Assembly: GCA_036495525.1 (NCBI GenBank)
Contig: DASXMR010000122.1
Location: 1 to 33,810 of the forward strand
Length of the DNA stretch: 33,810 nt
Direction of reading: 5' to 3'
Source of the DNA: DASXMR01 sp036495525
GTDB lineage: Bacteria > Actinomycetota > Actinomycetes > Streptosporangiales > Streptosporangiaceae
The notes under the pieces were generated by a model that made no database searches, had not been told where the DNA came from, and saw nothing but the letters and a program-made list of their open reading frames with translations. A program made the translations under genes and the position numbers. This document shows positions 30,041 through 33,810 of the stretch, piece by piece; position 1 is the first letter of the stretch, and each line of letters starts with the position of its first letter.

Positions 30041-30549
30041 TCGATGGCCTCGCGGAGCATGTCGGCCTGCCCGTTGTGACGCGCGTACTCCTCTACCAGG
30101 TGCTGCCACATCCACCGAACTGAGATGGGCTGCTCCCGGAACGTGAACGTGTCGTCGAGGTCCGCGCCCGCCAGCGCGGCATCGACGGCCCGGCACTCGG
30201 CCAGGTAGTAGTCGAAGTCTTCTTCCGCGCTGGCTGGGTCTATCTCGTCAAAGTCCGCGGTCGGGGCGTCGGCGCGGTAGTACAAGTCGGGCACCTGCTC
30301 ACCGCGGAAGGTCTGCCTGACCCAGCCGCGCTCGGTGTCGCTCATGTGCCGTACCAGGCCGAGCAGGGAGAGGTTCGACGGCGGCACGGCGCGCCTGGCC
30401 AGGCGGGTGGCATCCAGCCCCGCACACTTGCGCAGCAAAGTGGCGCGGTGCCAGTCAAGCCAGTCGCGGAGCATCTCCTGCTCGGGCTCGTTCCGGCGCT
30501 CGGGATAGCCCTCCGAACGCTCGACGTCGGGTGCGGTCCAGGTCACCAC
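30022..30549 (-). CDS. DinB/DUF664 family protein
   Basis: 175-aa DinB-superfamily four-helix protein, the DUF664 type common in actinobacteria. Markers: LRDWLDWHRATLLRKCAGLD (27-46), PPSNLSLLGLVRHMSDTERG (His68), and VRWMWQHLVEEYARHNGQAD with His150 and His158. The last His of the usual ARHxGHAD is Gln161, so one metal ligand may be missing or supplied elsewhere. Probably cytosolic, possibly a mycothiol-dependent transferase; reaction unknown. GTG start at 30549 with AGGG about 6-8 nt upstream. Stand-alone gene, divergent from the HIT-protein gene across a 257-nt gap with no other feature. Confidence 0.87.
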   Translation of the reverse strand: MVTWTAPDVERSEGYPERRNEPEQEMLRDWLDWHRATLLRKCAGLDATRLARRAVPPSNLSLLGLVRHMSDTERGWVRQTFRGEQVPDLYYRADAPTADFDEIDPASAEEDFDYYLAECRAVDAALAGADLDDTFTFREQPISVRWMWQHLVEEYARHNGQADMLREAIDGSAGL

Positions 30550-30806
30550 AGCACCCTATGTCTGGTGCTCGGCGTGGACACGGGCGCTCGCCCGTGGCTT
30601 GCCTGCGGCCTGAAGCTCCCCAGCATGCGCCTGCCGGACCGGCGGAGGTCCGGCTGCAGCGCCTGGAACCTGGCGTGCCGGTAGCGCGGATGCTACACAT
30701 CGACTATGGCCCGGACACTCAGGCAGCCGATCATCTTTGCGCGAGGACCGGCATGAGCTGGCGTTCGGCCGGGAGAACGACGGGGGCCAGGCTGACGTGG
30801 TGACGC

Positions 30807-31274
30807 ATGGCTGACTGGCCGCGCAACTGGCCCGAGCTGATCCGCGGGATCGGGTGCGAGATGTGCGAGCCCGGCCGCCCGGACGCCAGCAAGTACGGCA
30901 TCCGCGTCCAGGCGGGCCGGTACACCGACGCATACCTCCAGCGAGCTGATGTCCAGCGCGGCTACACGGTGGTGATTTGGCGGGGCCGCCACGTCAACGA
31001 GCCCACCGACCTGGACGAGGCTGAGGCGGCCGGCTACTGGGCGGAAGTGCTGGCCGTGGCCAGGGCGCTGATCGCGGTCTACCAGCCGCTCAAGATGAAC
31101 TACGAGACGCTGGGCAACTCGCTGCCGCACCTGCATACGCACCTGGTCCCGCGCTTCACCGATGACCCGCGGCCCGGCCAGCCGTTCCCGCTGTCGGCGC
31201 AGCCGCCAGCAGGGCAGATTCCTGCGGACCAGCTGCTCGCCGAGGCCGCTGAGCTGCGGGCACTTCTGCAGTAG
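30807..31274 (+). CDS. HIT family nucleotide hydrolase
   Basis: 155-aa histidine-triad protein. The active-site triad is HLHTH (His108, His110, His112) in LPHLHTHLVPRF, preceded by the Asn in LGNSLPH. An N-terminal CEMC (Cys17, Cys20) is half of a possible zinc site, with the partner ligands probably His62 and a residue of the triad strand, as in FHIT/HINT relatives. These enzymes hydrolyse nucleotide phosphoramidates or dinucleotide polyphosphates. The family is clear, the exact substrate is not. ATG at 30807, weak ribosome-binding site. Convergent with the ABC permease gene; a 109-nt gap carries a CAGCCG/CGGCTG stem (31284-31313). Confidence 0.9.
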   Translation: MADWPRNWPELIRGIGCEMCEPGRPDASKYGIRVQAGRYTDAYLQRADVQRGYTVVIWRGRHVNEPTDLDEAEAAGYWAEVLAVARALIAVYQPLKMNYETLGNSLPHLHTHLVPRFTDDPRPGQPFPLSAQPPAGQIPADQLLAEAAELRALLQ

Positions 31275-31383
31275 CAAGGCTGTCAGCCGCACGCCAGCGC
31301 GTCGCGACGGCTGCCGGTCGTCCGCCTCAGCCAGCACCAGCGCCACCTCCAGCAATTCGCGGCCGCACGCGCCGCCCCGTCCG

Positions 31384-32241
31384 CTACCCAGTCGTCCTGC
31401 GCTTGAAGAAGTGGGCTGCTGCCGGTGCTGCCACGGCCAGGATTACCGCCGACCAGATCAGCGCGGCTTGTACCGGGTGCTGCATCGGCCATGCCTGGAT
31501 CGTCGCGGATGGATTCGGGCTTCCCCACAGCACGCGGGTGCCGGCGACCACTGAGCTCACGGGGTTCCAGGTGGTGATCGCCTGAAGCCAGCCGGGCATG
31601 TGCTGGGTGGGGACCAGGGCGTTGGACACGAGGGTGAGGGGCAGGAGCAGGATGAGGCCGAACGAGGCGGCGGTTTCGGGGCTGCTCGCGTTCAGCCCCA
31701 TGCAGGCCGACACCCACTGCACGGCGTAGGCGAAGAACAGCATCAGCGCGAAGCCCCCGATGACCGATGCGATGCTCGCGCCCGGCCGCCACCCGACAGC
31801 CAGGCCGGTCAGCGCGACGATGAGGGCGCACAGCAGGGCGGTGAGCAGGTCCGCCAGAGATCGGCCCACCAGGATGGCGGAACGCCACATGGGCAGGGTG
31901 CGGAAGCGGTCCATGACGCCCTCGTGGAGGTCGGTGCTGAGCCCGACCGCAGTGCCCATGGTCGAGCTGACCAGGTTGAGAGCCAGGATGCCGGCCAGCA
32001 CGTAGTTCACGTAGCTGCCGCCGCCGGGGATCGGGATGCCGCCGCCGAAGATGTAGACAAACAGCAGGGTGAAGATCAGCGGCTGGATAGTCACGTCCGA
32101 CAGCTGCATGGGCGCGCGCGAGATGTGGATCAGGTTACGCCGCGTCATTGCCCAGGTGTCGGACAGCGGACCGATCATGCTGCCAGACGAGCGCGGCCGC
32201 CCGGAGCCGGCCTTCGAAGCAGAGATCGCCGTGCTGGTCAT
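31384..32241 (-). CDS. ABC-2 type permease (DrrB-like)
   Basis: 285-aa membrane subunit of a daunorubicin-resistance-type exporter. A cytosolic N-terminal tail (1-50) precedes six membrane helices at about 52-72, 78-100, 125-150, 155-175, 187-208 and 260-278. The ABC-2 signature is seen in MDRFRTLPMWRSAILVGRSL (110-129) and the later QWVSACMGLNASSPETAASF (the GL-x-AxSPExA run), both characteristic of DrrB. The ATG overlaps the ATPase stop by 4 nt (ATGA). With the ATPase and TetR gene it forms a three-gene unit, likely a drug or lipid exporter induced by its substrate. Confidence 0.93.
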   Translation of the reverse strand: MTSTAISASKAGSGRPRSSGSMIGPLSDTWAMTRRNLIHISRAPMQLSDVTIQPLIFTLLFVYIFGGGIPIPGGGSYVNYVLAGILALNLVSSTMGTAVGLSTDLHEGVMDRFRTLPMWRSAILVGRSLADLLTALLCALIVALTGLAVGWRPGASIASVIGGFALMLFFAYAVQWVSACMGLNASSPETAASFGLILLLPLTLVSNALVPTQHMPGWLQAITTWNPVSSVVAGTRVLWGSPNPSATIQAWPMQHPVQAALIWSAVILAVAAPAAAHFFKRRTTG

Positions 32242-33275
32242 GCCCGCACCCCAGGGACCCCGTGCTCGTTGCCGGTGCGGCGGGGAGCGCCGGCGTCACC
32301 AGCACTATCCGCATGACCGTCGGCGGCAATGTGCCCGCCGGTGAGGGCGAAGAACACGTCGTCGAGCGAGGGGCGGCGCACCTCGATGTTGTCCACGAGA
32401 GCCCCGGCGGCATCGAGCGCCCGTACCAGCGCGGTGGCCAGTCCCGGCGTCGCGTCCACGGCCGCGCTGAGCCGCCGGCCGTCGTCACTCACGCGCACGT
32501 GGCCGGTCGCCATGGGTGCAACGGCGCCGGACGCCCTGGCGTTGGGCACCGCAAGCGTCACCTCGATGTGCGCGCTGCGGCTCGCCTCCTTGAGCTCCTG
32601 CGGCGTCCCTTCGGCGATCACCGTTCCGTGGTCGACGACGACGATGCGATGGGCCAGGGCGTCGGCCTCCTCGAGGTACTGCGTGGTCAGCAGGACTGTG
32701 ACCCCCTCGCGCAGCAGCGCCCGGATGGCCTCCCACGTCTGCTGGCGGCCGGTCGGGTCCAGCCCGGTCGTCGGCTCGTCGAGGAAGAGCACCGGCGGCC
32801 GCGTTATCAGCGATGCCGCCAGGTCGAGCCGGCGGCGCATGCCGCCGGAGTAGCCCTTCAGCATCCGGTCGCCGGCGTCGGCCAGGTCGAACTGGGCCAG
32901 CAGCTCCGCCGCCCGGGCACGTGACGCGGCCCGTCCGATGCCGGACAGCTCCCCGACGATCATCAGGTTCTGCCGCCCGGACAGCAGAGGATCGAGAGTC
33001 GCTTCCTGGCCGACGACGCCGATGTAGCGTCGCACCTGGCCGGGATGCTTGACCACGTCAATCCCCGCCACGGCGGCCCGGCCGGCGTCGGGGAGCGCCA
33101 GCGTGGTCAGGATCCGCACCGCTGTGGTCTTGCCTGCGCCGTTCGGGCCGAGCAGGCCGAGGATCGTCCCGGCGGGCACGGCGAAGTCAACCCCGGCCAG
33201 GGCCAGGGTCTGCCCGTAGTGCTTGGCCAGACCCTCGGCCTCGATCACCGGCCCGGCGACTGTGCCGTCACCCAT
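32238..33275 (-). CDS. ABC transporter ATPase, DrrA-like
   Basis: 345-aa ATPase of the daunorubicin-resistance family. Walker A GPNGAGKTT (43-51), Q-loop VVGQEATLDPLLSGRQNL (87-104, where the DrrA-type variant has Glu after Gln), signature YSGGM (142-146) and Walker B VLFLDEPTTGLD (162-173). The C-terminal accessory domain has RRPSLDDVFFALTGG, the DrrA C-terminal hallmark. The ATG at 33275 is chosen because an AGGAGG run lies 8 nt upstream. An ATG at 33299 would lie deeper in the tetR gene. The start overlaps the tetR stop by 8 nt and the stop overlaps the permease ATG, so all three genes are coupled. Confidence 0.94.
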   Translation of the reverse strand: MGDGTVAGPVIEAEGLAKHYGQTLALAGVDFAVPAGTILGLLGPNGAGKTTAVRILTTLALPDAGRAAVAGIDVVKHPGQVRRYIGVVGQEATLDPLLSGRQNLMIVGELSGIGRAASRARAAELLAQFDLADAGDRMLKGYSGGMRRRLDLAASLITRPPVLFLDEPTTGLDPTGRQQTWEAIRALLREGVTVLLTTQYLEEADALAHRIVVVDHGTVIAEGTPQELKEASRSAHIEVTLAVPNARASGAVAPMATGHVRVSDDGRRLSAAVDATPGLATALVRALDAAGALVDNIEVRRPSLDDVFFALTGGHIAADGHADSAGDAGAPRRTGNEHGVPGVRA

Positions 33276-33810
33276 GTGGCTTGCCTCCTGCGGCGGCATG
33301 CGGGGGCTCGGAATCGGAGGTGCGGGCGGCTGGTGCTGTGGCCAGGGGATAGACGACCTCGTCCATGATCTGGCGGGCGAACCGGGTACCGGGCAGTTCG
33401 CCGGAGATCACCAGCTGCTGGAGGCCGAGCGCGGGGAATAGCCTGGCCAGCACGTCCAGGTCGTGGCCGGCGGGCATCTCGCCTCGCGCCACAGCCCGTT
33501 CGAACACTGTCCGGAAACCCGCCATCCGCGGCGCGATGAACTTCTCCCCGAACACCCGCCGCAGCCCCGCGTCATGGGCTATCGCGTTGACCATTCCGAT
33601 CGTCATCTGGGCGCCGAACTGGCCCTCTGCGCTGGTGATGGATTCCGCCAGGGCGCGCAGGTCCTGCCGCAGGGATCCGGTGTCGGGGATGTCGGGGACG
33701 CCCTTCAGGCTGTTCAGCGCATCGACGACAAGTTCTGCCTTGCCCTGCCACCGGCGGTAGATCGTGGTCTTGGCCGCGCGCGCCCGCGCGGCCACCGCGT
33801 CCATGGTCAG
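33268..33810 (-). CDS. TetR family regulator, 5' end beyond the right window edge
   Basis: Visible part is 180 residues. It starts inside the helix-turn-helix (LTMDAVAARARAAKTTIYRR W), so about 25-35 N-terminal residues are missing. The ligand-binding domain follows, with VFGEKFIAPRMAGFRTVFER (about 85-104 of the visible part) and LPALGLQQLVISGELPGTRF, typical of TetR_C_11/TetR_C-type domains. The gene overlaps the DrrA-like ATPase start by 8 nt, so it is co-transcribed and most likely represses the exporter operon. The operator would lie outside the window. The product ligand is probably the exported compound, as in DrrAB/TetR pairs, by inference. Confidence 0.9.
   Translation of the reverse strand: MTMDAVAARARAAKTTIYRRWQGKAELVVDALNSLKGVPDIPDTGSLRQDLRALAESITSAEGQFGAQMTIGMVNAIAHDAGLRRVFGEKFIAPRMAGFRTVFERAVARGEMPAGHDLDVLARLFPALGLQQLVISGELPGTRFARQIMDEVVYPLATAPAARTSDSEPPHAAAGGKPHG

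Noticed and set aside
30704..30754. A 16-codon ATG reading frame before the HIT gene
   Set aside because: No ribosome-binding site or conserved character; chance expectation is high.
33276..33299. Earlier ATG for the DrrA-like ATPase
   Set aside because: AGGAGG lies between this ATG and the ATG at 33275, with ideal spacing to the latter.

Overview
The window is very GC-rich and gene-dense. It carries a WhiB-type iron-sulfur regulator, two luciferase-like (F420-type) oxidoreductases, many GTG starts and translationally coupled overlaps. This points to a high-GC actinobacterium, most likely a filamentous soil actinomycete. The sequence alone does not give a genus. No rRNA, tRNA, CRISPR array, transposase or phage gene was seen.

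Layout, left to right. (1) 1-2546, minus strand: an SDR oxidoreductase, an M20 metallopeptidase and an M19-type dipeptidase form one coupled operon, but the dipeptidase is broken by an apparent frameshift and an in-frame amber codon. (2) 2667-3664, plus strand: a WhiB7-like regulator behind a structured leader, then a VOC protein. (3) 3693-5398, minus strand: a coupled pair, an LLM oxidoreductase and a phytanoyl-CoA-dioxygenase-like enzyme, divergent from pepC (aminopeptidase C), with a palindrome between them. (4) 6957-12296, plus strand: membrane and housekeeping-type genes (six-helix membrane protein, DinB-like, D,D-carboxypeptidase, VOC, DedA) and a thiamine-diphosphate enzyme. (5) 12289-14950: a frameshifted TPR gene, a secreted GH12 glycosidase behind a structured leader, and an exported protein of unknown function. 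(6) 15005-18391: a MarR regulator coupled to a 14-helix MFS exporter, with a 30-bp operator-like palindrome, divergent from prolyl iminopeptidase. (7) 18430-22558: an internally deleted GNAT pseudogene, a carotenoid oxygenase, a short tandem repeat, and an arginase-fold protein with an LLM oxidoreductase. (8) 22838-26774: an ABC/FtsX exporter, a winged-helix regulator and a coiled-coil membrane protein. (9) 26880-31274: a secreted propeller-like protein, a SpoU methyltransferase, a toxin-antitoxin pair fused in frame to a truncated lipoprotein gene, a DinB-like protein and a HIT hydrolase. (10) 31384-33810, minus strand: TetR, then an ABC ATPase and ABC-2 permease of the DrrAB type.

The strongest system-level signal is region 8. 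The same operator core, TGCTAA-N6-TTAGCA, lies three bases upstream of the -10 box in both the exporter promoter and the regulator promoter. This suggests a self-contained module in which the winged-helix protein represses its own gene and the FtsX exporter, with a co-translated membrane coiled-coil protein as a possible sensor or partner. The second is the toxin-antitoxin cassette. It sits directly on three tandem 9-bp repeats that also form the last codons of a truncated lipoprotein gene. At least four genes look damaged (M19 dipeptidase, TPR protein, GNAT, lipoprotein). Single-base cases could be assembly errors, but the GNAT and lipoprotein losses are too large for that.

Most functions below are family-level assignments from motifs read by eye. 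Starts were chosen from ribosome-binding sites and overlaps.
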